Of a stretch of DNA of 64,000 nucleotides, positions 35,569 to 45,451 are shown one piece after another (within the stretch, counting starts at the first letter, position 1; each line of letters begins with the position of its first letter). The notes under the pieces are model-generated. The model made no database searches. It was given only the letters and a program-made list of their open reading frames with translations, and was not told where the DNA came from. A program made the position numbers and the translations under genes. Source of the DNA: CALINB01 sp938045325 (lineage in GTDB: Bacteria; Pseudomonadota; Alphaproteobacteria; Rhodospirillales; CALINB01); assembly GCA_038114465.1 (NCBI GenBank), contig JAYNQW010000009.1:1-64000 (forward strand), in the 5' to 3' direction.

Positions 35569-36942
35569 TTGAAACGATTATTCAAAAGTTCCGCGTTCCG
35601 ATTTGCCATGATCTACATGGCCTTGTTCGGCACATCAGTATGCGGCGTCCTGGGGTTTGAATATTGGCAAACGGCGCGCGTGATTGCCGAGCAAACAGAT
35701 ACCACGATCGAAGTCGAGACCCAGGGATTAGCCGAGCACTACCGCGAGTTTGGCCTGGCGCAATTGATCTTCGTGATCAAGGAGCGCGCGCGCAACAACC
35801 CGAACCTGCAAAGTATTTATTTGCTGACGACGCCGGAGTTTAAGCTATTGGCGGGGAACCTTTCGGCATGGCCCGATCAAGCTAAGGGTGAGCCCAAATG
35901 GATCAACTTTCAAATTGAAACCACCGATACGAATGGCAAGAAAGTTGAACGTCCAGCACGCGCTCAGACGTTTATCCTGCCGGATAGTTTTCATCTTTTA
36001 GTCGGCCGGGAAATGACCGAGCGTCAAAAAATTCAAGCGCTCATTACCAATGCGTTGATCTGGGGGCTGGTGCTGACGCTTATTCTTGGAATGTTCGGTG
36101 GTTTTCTGATGAGCCGCCATGTGCTGTCGCGTATTGAAGCGATCAACCGGGGTAGCCGCGCGATCCTCGATGGGGATATGCAGCGCCGCATGCCCGTCAC
36201 GGGCAGCCATGACGAATTCGACCGGCTGTCGGCAAACCTCAACGCCATGCTTGATCAAATAGAGCATTTGATGTCAGGCATGCGTGAGGTCACCAACGAT
36301 ATCGCACATGATTTGCGCTCACCGATCAACCGGCTGCGCACGCGCCTGGAAGTAACGCTCCTTGAAAAACCCGGTGCTGAAACCCTTGAGAAGGTTATGC
36401 ACGATACTATTCAGGAAGCGGATGCAATCCTGGAAACATTCAATGCGATCTTGGATATTGCGCTGGTCGAATCCGGCGTGTTGCGCGACAAATTTGAATT
36501 GGTCGATATTACCGAAGTGATGCAAGATGCGGTCGAACTTTACGAGCCGGTCGCGGCGGAAAAAAATCAAACATTTGATTGCTCGATTTCTGAAAACTTA
36601 GGCATTCAAGGCAACCGAAATTTATTGTTTCGGCTGTTCGCCAATCTGTTTGATAACGCGATCAAATATACGCCCGACAAAGGCGCCATCACGGTCGATG
36701 TTTCGCAGGACAAAAACGGCGTGACGGTTATAGTCGCCGACAGCGGCCCCGGCATTCCGCCGGAGCAGCGTGAAAAAGCCCTGCAGCGGTTTGCCCGTCT
36801 CGATTCGAGCCGAACCGCGCCTGGCAGTGGCTTGGGGCTTGCATTGGTGGCTGCTATCACGCGGCTTCATAATGCGACCCTGAAACTCGAAGATAACGAG
36901 CCCGGTCTGCGAGTCGTTCTCGCCTTTCCTCAAAACAAATAA
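35569..36942 (+). CDS. Sensor histidine kinase of the two-component pair
   Basis: 457 residues, TTG start. Two membrane helices (about 10-32 and 160-182) flank a periplasmic sensor domain of about 125 residues, then a HAMP region (SRIEAINRGSRAILDGDMQ), the phospho-acceptor segment NDIAHDLRSPINRL, and the HATPase domain (LFDNAIKYTP, DSGPGIPPE, GSGLGLALV). Architecture is that of CusS/QseC-type kinases. Signal unknown. It converges on degP with an 85-base gap that contains a terminator. Confidence 0.93.
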   Translation: MKRLFKSSAFRFAMIYMALFGTSVCGVLGFEYWQTARVIAEQTDTTIEVETQGLAEHYREFGLAQLIFVIKERARNNPNLQSIYLLTTPEFKLLAGNLSAWPDQAKGEPKWINFQIETTDTNGKKVERPARAQTFILPDSFHLLVGREMTERQKIQALITNALIWGLVLTLILGMFGGFLMSRHVLSRIEAINRGSRAILDGDMQRRMPVTGSHDEFDRLSANLNAMLDQIEHLMSGMREVTNDIAHDLRSPINRLRTRLEVTLLEKPGAETLEKVMHDTIQEADAILETFNAILDIALVESGVLRDKFELVDITEVMQDAVELYEPVAAEKNQTFDCSISENLGIQGNRNLLFRLFANLFDNAIKYTPDKGAITVDVSQDKNGVTVIVADSGPGIPPEQREKALQRFARLDSSRTAPGSGLGLALVAAITRLHNATLKLEDNEPGLRVVLAFPQNK

Positions 36943-36951
36943 ACATGATCC

Positions 36952-36996
36952 CTAATAAAGAAACACCGGCTCCGCAAATGTCGCGGAAACCGGTGT
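36952..36996 (-). terminator. Rho-independent terminator of degP
   Basis: On the minus strand ACACCGG pairs with CCGGTGT, reinforced by CCGC/GCGG inside, followed by TTTCTTTATT. On the plus strand the stem is followed by a G9 run, so it acts mainly on degP. Confidence 0.75.
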
Positions 36997-37027
36997 AGTG
37001 GGGGGGGGAGGTCTAATACTAAATGCG

Positions 37028-38611
37028 TTATGCCTTTCGCAATTTCAGCGCGAAGAACAATTCATTTCCGCGCCGGTTGACGAGGATGAGGACGGCCTTG
37101 CGCTTTTGGTCTTGCGCTTTTTCGATGCCGAATTTCACATCCGTCGGCTGGTTCACATCTTGCGGGCCGACCCGGCGAATGACGTCACCCTTGGTGAGGC
37201 CCATCTTCGCGGCGGCACTATTCGGCTTGACGCGAACGACGAGGACGCCCGCCACGTGCTTCGAAATCTTATATTGAGACCGAAGCTGGGGGGTAAGCGT
37301 GGCGAGCGTCATGCCGAAGGCATTCTGGTTTAATTTCTTTTGCGGCGTTTTCGCGGCGACCGTCATGGTTTTCGGCAGGCTGCCGATCACAACGGTTACG
37401 GATTTTTTTTTGCCGCCGCGCCAGACGCCGAAGTCGGCTTTCTTGCCGGCTTGAATGGCGGCGACGACTTTCGGCAATTCGCGCATCTTTTCGATTGCTT
37501 CACCGTCGACCGACAGGATCACATCACCTTGTTTGAGGCCGGATTTGGCGGCCGGGCTTTTCGGCTCAATCTTGCTGATCAACGCACCTTGGTGTTGGTC
37601 GAGGCCGAGGGACTCGGCGATCTCGGGCGTGACCCGTTGGATGTGCACGCCAAGCCAGCCGCGCGAGACGGAGCCTTTTTCTTTCAACTGTGCGATGATC
37701 GGTTTGGCCATCGACGAAGGCACGGCAAAGCCAATACCGACGGAACCGCCGTTCGGCGAGTAGATCGCCGTGTTGATGCCGATCACTTCGCCTTGCAGGT
37801 TGAATGTCGGCCCACCCGAGTTGCCCCGGTTGATGGACGCATCGATCTGTAGGAAGTCATCGAACGGTCCCGCATTGATGTCGCGGCCTAAAGCCGAGAT
37901 GATCCCGGACGTAACCGTACCGCCGAGACCGAACGGATTGCCGACGGCGACGACCCAGTCACCGACTTTGGCGGCCTTTGAATTGCCCCAAGAAACGAAC
38001 GGCAGTTTTTGATCCGTGTCGATCTTCAATAACGCGAGATCGGTTTTGGAATCACGCCCGATGAGTTTGGCATCATGCTTCTCGCCGCTCGTTAAGGTGA
38101 CGGTGATCTTATCGGCATTACCAACGACATGATCGTTGGTCACGATGTAGCCTTCCTTGTCGATAATAAAGCCCGAGCCCATGCCCATGACTTTTTGCCC
38201 TTGTTGAGGCATACCGTTCGGGTTGCCGAAGTGGGGCATGTTTTCACCGAAGAATTTTTCAAAAAATTCCTGAAATGGAGAATTTTCCGGCATGCCTTGA
38301 AATGGATTTTGACCCGGCCCAGCTGAATGATCGCCGTCATCGGTGCTTGCCGTTTGTTCGACCTGGATGTTCACGACGGCGGGTGAAACCTTTGCCGCAA
38401 TTGCTGAAAATGTGTTTGGCGCCAACTGGCCGCTCACCAGCAGCGCGGATGGGGCGGCAGTGGTTACGCCGGCATTGTCATTAGCGCGGGCTAGCGCGAA
38501 GGCGCCGAATGCGGCCGATCCGATCAACGAGGCGGTGACGGTGCCGGCGATCATGGTTTTCGACCAAGGCCGTTTGGCTTTCGGGGCCTTGTGAGTGTCG
38601 TGTGTGTTCAT
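37028..38611 (-). CDS. degP: Do family serine endopeptidase DegP/HtrA
   Basis: 527 residues from the ATG with AGGAGA upstream; a longer open frame upstream is not expected to be coding. A hydrophobic N-terminal segment (about 22-42) exports or anchors the protein. The trypsin-like domain shows the triad His in VTNDHVVGNAD, Asp in SKTDLALLKID and Ser in GNSGGPTF. Two PDZ domains follow (about 285-375 and 420-520). It degrades misfolded periplasmic proteins. The convergent two-component genes next door suggest a shared stress theme. Confidence 0.95.
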   Translation of the reverse strand: MNTHDTHKAPKAKRPWSKTMIAGTVTASLIGSAAFGAFALARANDNAGVTTAAPSALLVSGQLAPNTFSAIAAKVSPAVVNIQVEQTASTDDGDHSAGPGQNPFQGMPENSPFQEFFEKFFGENMPHFGNPNGMPQQGQKVMGMGSGFIIDKEGYIVTNDHVVGNADKITVTLTSGEKHDAKLIGRDSKTDLALLKIDTDQKLPFVSWGNSKAAKVGDWVVAVGNPFGLGGTVTSGIISALGRDINAGPFDDFLQIDASINRGNSGGPTFNLQGEVIGINTAIYSPNGGSVGIGFAVPSSMAKPIIAQLKEKGSVSRGWLGVHIQRVTPEIAESLGLDQHQGALISKIEPKSPAAKSGLKQGDVILSVDGEAIEKMRELPKVVAAIQAGKKADFGVWRGGKKKSVTVVIGSLPKTMTVAAKTPQKKLNQNAFGMTLATLTPQLRSQYKISKHVAGVLVVRVKPNSAAAKMGLTKGDVIRRVGPQDVNQPTDVKFGIEKAQDQKRKAVLILVNRRGNELFFALKLRKA

Positions 38612-38897
38612 TTCAAAATCTCCTATTCTTCCGATTGTCTGGTACGATGGTTCATCGCAACAAAGGCTCGAATGAAATGTTGCCTCCGAATATAAGCCGG
38701 ACCACCTAACGCGAGACTTGCCGGAAGATGAAACTTTCGTAATGTGGGGAAATTCAGGGCTTTTTTTGGCAAAATTGAGGCAGTATGTGCGCGGGATCAC
38801 TGCCATCAGGGTTCATTAACGTTTATACCGTTAGGATGAAACCTTATGTGAACAGTGATGTATTGGCTCAAGCCGGACCCCCGGGAGCAGGACAATT

Positions 38898-39188
38898 ATG
38901 GCCGAAGACGATTTTGAATATCCGGGCCAGGATAGACGCGAAAAGATCAGACGGTCCTAAGTCGAACGGCGTTCGGGCGAGGATCGGCGCAACGGCGAGA
39001 ATCCGGACCGCCAGGTTCTAGGCCGGCGCACCGGTTTTGACCGTCGGGCGACAGAGCGCCGCCGCAATACGTGTATTACTTGTGGTGCCACCTTTAGTGC
39101 CGTCCGGCAGGGCCAGAACGTCTGCCCGGATTGCAAGCGCAAAGCCTTGGCGCCGCCACCACCGTCCGGTCCCAGAAGAGGCGGTTAG
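38898..39188 (+). pseudogene. Small Arg-rich zinc-ribbon protein gene interrupted by an in-frame TAA
   Basis: From the ATG at 38898 (AGCAGGA upstream) the frame reads MAEDDFEYPGQDRREKIRRS, then TAA at 38958-38960, then continues open for 75 more codons to TAG at 39188. The second part has repeated RR/DRR segments (VERRSGEDRR, GRRTGFDRRATERRR) and a treble of Cys pairs typical of a zinc ribbon (CITCGATF and CPDCKRKA). The same Arg-rich pattern on both sides of the TAA argues for one original protein of about 96 residues. Either the stop is real and the gene decayed, or it is a base error. It ends 2 bases before the convergent HAD gene. Confidence 0.6.
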
Positions 39189-39190
39189 GC

Positions 39191-39826
39191 TCACGACTCG
39201 ATCATGTTTTGAATCGTTTTTTGCAGCTCTGGGAACGATCCGGCAAATGCAAGTGAATCGTTTGTTTGCTCATTTGTTTCCGCATTAAACATGATCGTTT
39301 TTAGGCCCAAATCAGCCGCTGCGTGTAAATTTTCAGCTCTATCGTCTACGAAAATGATTTCATGTGGCTCGGCACCAGTCTGTTTAATCATTATTTCGTA
39401 TATTTCTTTTGCTGGTTTCCGGAGGTTAACGTCACCGCCAATGACCCAGGTCGGGATATGTTTTTCCAATTCGAATTTACGTCGAAGTTTTTTCGACCAT
39501 TTCGCAAGATCATTAGATAGGCATAAAATTTGCTCAAAAGTATCTTCGGCCCATGGCAAAAATTCTTTAAGGCCAGGCGTTAAACTTAGTGTGGCAAGAT
39601 AATCGTCTTCATTGACATCCTTTAGGCCGACCGACTGCCAGAATTTTTCTGCAGAGATTTTACCAAGGCTGGCGGCATGGTACTGATTTTCGATGAGGGC
39701 GGTATCTTCAGTGCCGCCGCTTTTGCTGATGAACGGAATCAGGAGATCCTTGACGTCGTCTCCGTTTTTGTAAATTACGCCCATAGCATCGAGGGCAAGA
39801 ACGCGGGGACGCATCGATTCAGGCAT
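39191..39826 (-). CDS. HAD-superfamily hydrolase-like protein with altered motif I
   Basis: 211 residues. HAD motifs: LALDAMGVIY (motif I), LCLSNDLAKW (motif II, Ser/Asn), LRKPAKEIYE (motif III Lys), IIFVDDRAENLHAA (motif IV). Motif I has Asp-Ala-Met rather than Asp-x-Asp: the general acid/base Asp of phosphatases is missing. This points to a dehalogenase-like reaction, a different phosphatase subtype or a non-catalytic role. It stands alone, between the interrupted zinc-ribbon gene and the divergent aspS. Confidence 0.8.
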   Translation of the reverse strand: MPESMRPRVLALDAMGVIYKNGDDVKDLLIPFISKSGGTEDTALIENQYHAASLGKISAEKFWQSVGLKDVNEDDYLATLSLTPGLKEFLPWAEDTFEQILCLSNDLAKWSKKLRRKFELEKHIPTWVIGGDVNLRKPAKEIYEIMIKQTGAEPHEIIFVDDRAENLHAAADLGLKTIMFNAETNEQTNDSLAFAGSFPELQKTIQNMIES

Positions 39827-39950
39827 TGGGCCGTCCGATCAGGGCTTGATATGGTCAAAGTGCTGTTATAAACCAGCTCAACCCTTGACAAAACACCCTG
39901 ATCCGTGCGCTTTTCGCGCCGTCTAAACGTCTTAAAACGGAACCGTCCTC

Positions 39951-41747
39951 ATGCATCCATTCCGCTCTCATACCTGTGCCGATCTGCGGCTCGATAACGC
40001 CGGCGAAGAGGTCCGTCTGTCGGGCTGGGTGCACCGAAAGCGCGATCACGGCAACCTGCTGTTCATCGATCTGCGCGATCACTACGGCCTCACCCAATGC
40101 GTGATCGACGTTTCCAGCGAATTGTTCGAGAAGGCCGAGGCCGCGCGCCCCGAAAGCGTCATCACGGTTACGGGCAAGGTGGTGAAGCGCTTGGACGACA
40201 CGATCAACCCGAACCTGCCGACGGGCGAGATCGAAGTTACCATCGAGGCGCTGAATGTGGAAAGTGCTGCCGAGGTGCTGCCGATGCAGGTTGCCGGTAC
40301 GGAAGAGTTCGGCGAGGAGACGCGCCTGAAATACCGGTTCCTCGATTTACGCCGCGAACAGGTTCACAACAACATTATTCTGCGTTCGGAAATCATCACG
40401 TCGATCCGCCGCCGCATGACAGAGCAGGGCTTCCTCGAAGTGCAAACGCCGATCCTGACGGCCAGCTCACCGGAAGGGGCGCGGGATTATCTCGTTCCTT
40501 CACGCAATCACCCGGGCAAGTTTTACGCGTTGCCGCAAGCGCCGCAGCAGTTCAAACAGCTTCTGATGGTGTCGGGCTATGATAAATATTTCCAAATCGC
40601 GCCGTGTTTTCGCGACGAAGACGCCCGCGCCGACCGTTCTCCTGGCGAGTTTTACCAGCTCTACGTCGAGATGGCGGTCGTCATCCAATATGACGTGTTT
40701 TCCGCGTTGGAGCCTGTGCTGTCGGGCGTGTTCAAGGAGTTTCAGCCCGAGCGTCACGTGACCGAACCGCCGTTTCCGCGCATTCCGTTTAAAGAATCCA
40801 TGCTCAAGTACGGCAATGACAAGCCGGACTTGCGCAACCCGCTGATCATTTCGGACGTGACCGAAGCGTTTCGGGAGTCAGGCTTCGGCTTGTTCGCGAA
40901 AAACATCGACAAGGGTTCCGTCGTACGCGCGATCCCGGCGACCGGGGCGGCGGCAAAACCGCGCAGCTTCTTCGATAAGCTCAACGATTGGGCGCGCGAA
41001 GAGGGCGCGGGTGGATTGGGGTATATCGTCTTTAAAGACGGCGAAGCGCAAGGTCCGATTGCGCGTAACCTCGAAGCCGACCGTTCGGCAAAAATCAAAG
41101 AAATCACCGGTGTGTCCGATGGTGATGCGGTATTTTTTGCGTGCGCCAAGGAAGCGGATGCGGCCAAGTTCGCCGGTGTCGCGCGCGACCGGATTTGTGA
41201 TGAATTGGAGCTGCGCGAAGAGGGCGCTTATCACTTCTGTTGGATCGTCGATTATCCGATGTATGAAAAAGACGAAGACACCGGTGAAATCGAGTTCAGT
41301 CACAACCCGTTCTCGATGCCCCAAGGCGGGCTCGATGCGCTCGAAAACAAAGACCCGCTCGATGTCTTGGCTTACCAATATGACATTGTCTGCAACGGCA
41401 TCGAACTGTCCTCGGGCGCGATCCGGAATCACAAGCCGGAGATCATGATCAAAGCGTTTGAGATCGCGGGTTATTCGGCGGAGACGGTCGAGGAAAAATT
41501 CGGCGGCTTGTACCGCGCCTTTCAATACGGAGCACCACCGCACGGCGGTTCGGCGCCGGGGATCGACCGCATGGTCATGATGATCGCGGACGAGCCGAAC
41601 ATTCGCGAGATCATCGCGTTTCCGATGAACCAACAGGCGGAAGATTTACTGATGGGCGCGCCCGATGAAGTGGACGCCCCGCGCCTCAAAGAGCTTTACC
41701 TCAAGCTCGACCTGCCGAAAGAGATTAAGACAGACGGCAGTGATTGA
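39951..41747 (+). CDS. aspS: Aspartyl-tRNA synthetase
   Basis: 598 residues, bacterial-type class II synthetase with an OB-fold anticodon-binding domain (1-110), the catalytic core with motif 2 FRDEDARADRSPGEF and motif 3 GIDRMVMMIADEPN, and an inserted GAD domain (about 290-415). Most alphaproteobacterial enzymes are non-discriminating, charging tRNA-Asn too; sequence alone here does not decide. The stop codon directly abuts that of the convergent Sel1-repeat gene. Confidence 0.97.
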   Translation: MHPFRSHTCADLRLDNAGEEVRLSGWVHRKRDHGNLLFIDLRDHYGLTQCVIDVSSELFEKAEAARPESVITVTGKVVKRLDDTINPNLPTGEIEVTIEALNVESAAEVLPMQVAGTEEFGEETRLKYRFLDLRREQVHNNIILRSEIITSIRRRMTEQGFLEVQTPILTASSPEGARDYLVPSRNHPGKFYALPQAPQQFKQLLMVSGYDKYFQIAPCFRDEDARADRSPGEFYQLYVEMAVVIQYDVFSALEPVLSGVFKEFQPERHVTEPPFPRIPFKESMLKYGNDKPDLRNPLIISDVTEAFRESGFGLFAKNIDKGSVVRAIPATGAAAKPRSFFDKLNDWAREEGAGGLGYIVFKDGEAQGPIARNLEADRSAKIKEITGVSDGDAVFFACAKEADAAKFAGVARDRICDELELREEGAYHFCWIVDYPMYEKDEDTGEIEFSHNPFSMPQGGLDALENKDPLDVLAYQYDIVCNGIELSSGAIRNHKPEIMIKAFEIAGYSAETVEEKFGGLYRAFQYGAPPHGGSAPGIDRMVMMIADEPNIREIIAFPMNQQAEDLLMGAPDEVDAPRLKELYLKLDLPKEIKTDGSD

Positions 41748-42665
41748 TCAGTTTTCCATCCTTTCATAAAACTTTAGTCTATTTAAAATATCTAGTGCTT
41801 TTTTTCCGCCCTGTTTCAGGGCTAAATCATGCCAATGCTTTGCTAGTTTTTGATTAGCGGGAACTACCAAGTCTCGCTCGTAAAAAAACGCAAGGATCAT
41901 TTGGCCTATGAAATTGTTAAGGTCAGCAGATTTTTTTGCCCATTCAAAAGCGCTGACATAGTCTTTTTTTATTGTTGATGATTTAAACTGCCTCGATTTG
42001 CCCATCATAAGCCACATTGCAATTGCAGCCATCGCTTCACCGTCCTTTTTTTTGTTTGCCATATTTTCATAATGTAATGACAATTTAGGATTCTTTTTGA
42101 TACCGAATCCCTTTGATCCATTTTTGTACAACAATGAAACAAAATATTGGCTTACTGGACTATTGAGATTTGCAGATCTTAAAATTAATTCTTTTGCTTT
42201 GATTGGGTCTCGCTTAGTGCCTACACCATCTGCGTACATATATGTGAGAAATTGAGTTGCTGCCGGAAAATTTTTTGAGTCTGATTTGTGCAAAAATTTA
42301 AATGCCAGCTTATAGTTTTGTCCGCCAAAAACTGAGAAATAAATCATACCAAGAGTATAATCTGCTTTTGCATAGCCAAATGAAGAAGCGTGATGCAATA
42401 ATTCTATGGCTTTAATAGTTTTATTAAAAACACGGTGCTTAAATTTACCGTGCATCAATATCAAGGCTTGTTGGTACGCAAGCTCTGGGTGGCCAGGATA
42501 ATTCTTCTCTGCAGAATTGCAGGCATCAAGCGCTAGTTCAGTTTTCTCACTGCTTTCAAAAGCATCACCAGCAAGTTTTTTGCATGTTTCTAATGAATCG
42601 TTAGACGCAAAAGCAGCACCGGCTGTTAATACGATAACAGCCGTTAATACTAAAAGTCTCTTCAT
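41748..42665 (-). CDS. Exported Sel1-like repeat protein
   Basis: 305 residues with a clear signal peptide (LLVLTAVIVLTAGAAFASND). The rest is helical, with Sel1/TPR-like repeats such as GYAKADYTLGMIYF, FPAATQFLTYMYADGVGTKRD, NSPVSQYFVSLLYKNG and NFIGQMILAFFYERD. Such proteins are scaffolds for protein contacts. Base composition is visibly more AT-rich than aspS and acnA on either side, which suggests later acquisition or relaxed selection. It starts 5 bases after the acnA stop and its stop touches that of aspS with no spacer. Confidence 0.82.
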   Translation of the reverse strand: MKRLLVLTAVIVLTAGAAFASNDSLETCKKLAGDAFESSEKTELALDACNSAEKNYPGHPELAYQQALILMHGKFKHRVFNKTIKAIELLHHASSFGYAKADYTLGMIYFSVFGGQNYKLAFKFLHKSDSKNFPAATQFLTYMYADGVGTKRDPIKAKELILRSANLNSPVSQYFVSLLYKNGSKGFGIKKNPKLSLHYENMANKKKDGEAMAAIAMWLMMGKSRQFKSSTIKKDYVSAFEWAKKSADLNNFIGQMILAFFYERDLVVPANQKLAKHWHDLALKQGGKKALDILNRLKFYERMEN

Positions 42666-42670
42666 TGATA

Positions 42671-45346
42671 CTACGCAGCCGCGCGGCTGGTGAAGTCGCG
42701 CAGGATGAGCGGCAGGATCCCGTCGTGCATGACGGTGTTGCACTCATCTTGCGTATCGAGGCGCAGCTGGACCGGTACGGACTCGCTGGTGCCATCGGCA
42801 CGGTTCACCGTGAAGGTGATTTCCATGCCCGGCGTCAGATCCTTATCGAGACCGGTGAGATCGAACGTCTCCGTGCCGTCGAGCTTCAGGGTTTCGCGGG
42901 TGACACCGTTGATGAATTGCACCGGCAACACGCCCATGCCGACGAGGTTCGAGCGGTGAATGCGCTCGAAGCTTTCGGCGATGATGGCTTTGACGCCCAA
43001 AAGCTTCGGTCCCTTGGCGGCGGTGTCGCGAGACGAACCTTGGCCGTATTCCTTGCCGGCGACAATGACCAAGGGCGTACCTTCTTCGAGGTATTTGGTT
43101 GCGGCATCGAAGATCGCCATTTGTTCGCCGCTTGGCATATGCTTGGTGAAGCTGCCTTCGATGCCGTCGAGCATCTCGTTACGCAGACGGATGTTGGCGA
43201 AGGTCGCGCGGGTCACCATCTCGAAGTTGCCGCGCCGCGTTCCGTACGAGTTGAAGTCGATCTCGGGAACGCCGTGGCTTGTGAGGTATTGTCCGCCGAC
43301 GCTTTCGAGTTTGATCGCGCCCGACGGCGTGATGTGGTCGGTGGTTATTGAGTCGCCCAAAATCGCCAGCGGGCGCATGCCGGTGATGTCCTTGGTGCCC
43401 GGCGGCTCGAGGCTGACGCCATCGAAGAACGGGGGCTTGCGGATATAGGTGCTGTCTTCCTGCCAGGTATAGGTGAGCGATTCACCCGGCGAGAGTTTGT
43501 CCCAAATGTCGCCGCCGTCGAACAGTTCGGCGCGGCGTTTGCGGAACATTTCCGGGCTGATGCTCGCTTCAACCGCGGCTTGGACCTCTTCCGGGCTCGG
43601 CCAGATGTCTTTCAGGTAAACCGGGTTGCCGTCTTTGTCGTTCCCGAGCGGGTCTTTCGCGAGATTAACTTTTAAGTTTCCGGCGATGGCGTACGCAATC
43701 ACCAGCGGCGGCGAAGCGATAAAGTTCGCCCGGCACAGCGGGTGAATGCGGCCTTCGAAGTTCCGGTTGCCGGACAACACGGCACAAGCGACCAAGTCTT
43801 TGTCTTTTAAGGCTGCCGTCATGTTGTCGGACAGCGGGCCGGACATACCGTTACAGGTGGTACAGCCGTAACCGATGATGTTGTAGCCAAGCTGATCGAG
43901 GTATTGTTGAAGCCCCGCTTTTTGGAGGTAATCGCCGACCACTTGCGAGCCGGGTGCCAGTGACGGTTTCGCCCACGGTTTGCGTTCGAGGCCTTTCTCG
44001 ACCGCTTTCTTGGCAAGCAGGCCGGCGGCGACAACCAACGACGGGTTGGAGGTGTTGGTGCAGCTTGTAATCGCGGCGACGACGACGCTACCGTCATCAA
44101 GCTCAAAATCTTCGTTCGGTACTTTGACTTTGCGGTCTTTCGACGTGTCGACTTTATAATAACCGGTGACGGCTTCATTAAATTTGTCGGAGGCTTTGTC
44201 GAGGTCGATCCGGTCTTCGGGACGGCGCGGCCCTGCGACGCTCGGCACGACGGAACTCAAGTCGAGATCGATGGTGTCGGTGAACTCGGGCACGACCGAG
44301 TCATCGCGCCACAAGTCTTGGGCTTTGGCATAGGCATCGACCAGCGCAATTTCTTCGTCCGTGCGCCCGGTGAGCGTCAGATAACGAATGGTGAGATCAT
44401 CGACCGGGAAGTAAACGCACGTGGCGCCATACTCGGGTGCCATGTTCGCGATCGTCGCGCGGTCCGGCACGGCGAGATTGGAAAGACCCGGTCCGTAAAA
44501 CTCGACGAATTTGCCGACGACGCCGTACTTGCGCAGCATTTCCGTGATCGTCAGCACGAGGTCGGTCGAGGTGACGCCGGGATTGATTTTGCCAGAAAGG
44601 TTGATACCGAGGACGTCCGGTCCTTGGAAGCTGACGTTGCGGCCCATCATCGCGGCTTCTGCTTCGATGCCGCCGACGCCCCAACCGGCGACGCTGACGC
44701 CGTTCACCATCGGGGTATGGCTGTCGGTACCGAGAACCGTATCCGGGTACGCCATGTTGGTGTCTTCGTTGAACCAAACGACTTTGGCCAAGTGCTCAAC
44801 ATTGATTTGGTGCATGATGCCTTTGCCCGGCGGAATGGCGCGGAAGTTTTTAAACGCCTTTTGGCACCAGCGTACGAGGGCGAAACGTTCTTTGTTGCGC
44901 TCAAACTCGATTTCTTCGTTTTTCTTGCGCGAGTCCGCACTGCCGGAGAACATCACCATCAACGAGTGGTCGATGATCAGGTCGACCGGGATCGTCGGAT
45001 TGACGAGCGCGGGATCGGCTTTCGCTTCGACCATGGCATCGCGAATGCTGGCAAGCTCGACCATCAGCGGCAGGCCTAAGAGGTCATGGAGATAAACCCG
45101 GGCCGGATAAAACGGCACCGTGGTCGGTTTGCCGGAAACAAAAGACTCGATGGCGTCCTTGGTGACGATGGAGCCGTCTTCGTTGCGCAGCATGTTTTCA
45201 AGCAGGATTTTTCGGCAGTGGGGGAGTTTGCTGACGCCCTTAAGGCCGTTCTTTTCGGCTGTCGGCAGGCTGTAATAGCCGACTTCACGTCCGCCGAGAT
45301 TTTCTTTGGTTAAGCTTGAATAACTATCCACGGTGATTTCCTCCAT
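42671..45346 (-). CDS. acnA: Aconitate hydratase A
   Basis: 891 residues, AcnA/IRP1 type. Iron-sulfur cluster ligands are in ITSCTNTSNPS and GCTTCNGMSGPL; substrate-binding segments include GTDSHTPMVNG and the C-terminal swivelling domain with KEYGQGSSRDTAAKG and ERIHRSNLVGMGVLP. It interconverts citrate and isocitrate. A good GGAGGA precedes the ATG. It is a single-gene unit or heads a transcript with the Sel1 gene. Confidence 0.97.
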   Translation of the reverse strand: MEEITVDSYSSLTKENLGGREVGYYSLPTAEKNGLKGVSKLPHCRKILLENMLRNEDGSIVTKDAIESFVSGKPTTVPFYPARVYLHDLLGLPLMVELASIRDAMVEAKADPALVNPTIPVDLIIDHSLMVMFSGSADSRKKNEEIEFERNKERFALVRWCQKAFKNFRAIPPGKGIMHQINVEHLAKVVWFNEDTNMAYPDTVLGTDSHTPMVNGVSVAGWGVGGIEAEAAMMGRNVSFQGPDVLGINLSGKINPGVTSTDLVLTITEMLRKYGVVGKFVEFYGPGLSNLAVPDRATIANMAPEYGATCVYFPVDDLTIRYLTLTGRTDEEIALVDAYAKAQDLWRDDSVVPEFTDTIDLDLSSVVPSVAGPRRPEDRIDLDKASDKFNEAVTGYYKVDTSKDRKVKVPNEDFELDDGSVVVAAITSCTNTSNPSLVVAAGLLAKKAVEKGLERKPWAKPSLAPGSQVVGDYLQKAGLQQYLDQLGYNIIGYGCTTCNGMSGPLSDNMTAALKDKDLVACAVLSGNRNFEGRIHPLCRANFIASPPLVIAYAIAGNLKVNLAKDPLGNDKDGNPVYLKDIWPSPEEVQAAVEASISPEMFRKRRAELFDGGDIWDKLSPGESLTYTWQEDSTYIRKPPFFDGVSLEPPGTKDITGMRPLAILGDSITTDHITPSGAIKLESVGGQYLTSHGVPEIDFNSYGTRRGNFEMVTRATFANIRLRNEMLDGIEGSFTKHMPSGEQMAIFDAATKYLEEGTPLVIVAGKEYGQGSSRDTAAKGPKLLGVKAIIAESFERIHRSNLVGMGVLPVQFINGVTRETLKLDGTETFDLTGLDKDLTPGMEITFTVNRADGTSESVPVQLRLDTQDECNTVMHDGILPLILRDFTSRAAA

Positions 45347-45451
45347 TGGTGTGTCTTCGGCCCGGATGTGACTGAAAAAAGGCCCCTATTTGAAGCGCAA
45401 ATTAACGTTATTTCCTGGTGTGTGGCAATAACCGGGTTTTTGCCGCGTTGA

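Noticed and set aside
37000..37008. Run of nine G residues, possible slippage or phase-variable tract
   Set aside because: It lies between the degP stop and its terminator, not in a coding sequence or promoter, so length changes would have no evident effect.
42665..45079. Long open frames antisense to acnA (for example 42665-43351 and 44318-45079 on the plus strand)
   Set aside because: They mirror a strongly conserved aconitase gene in GC-rich DNA and encode no recognisable protein; shadows of codon bias.
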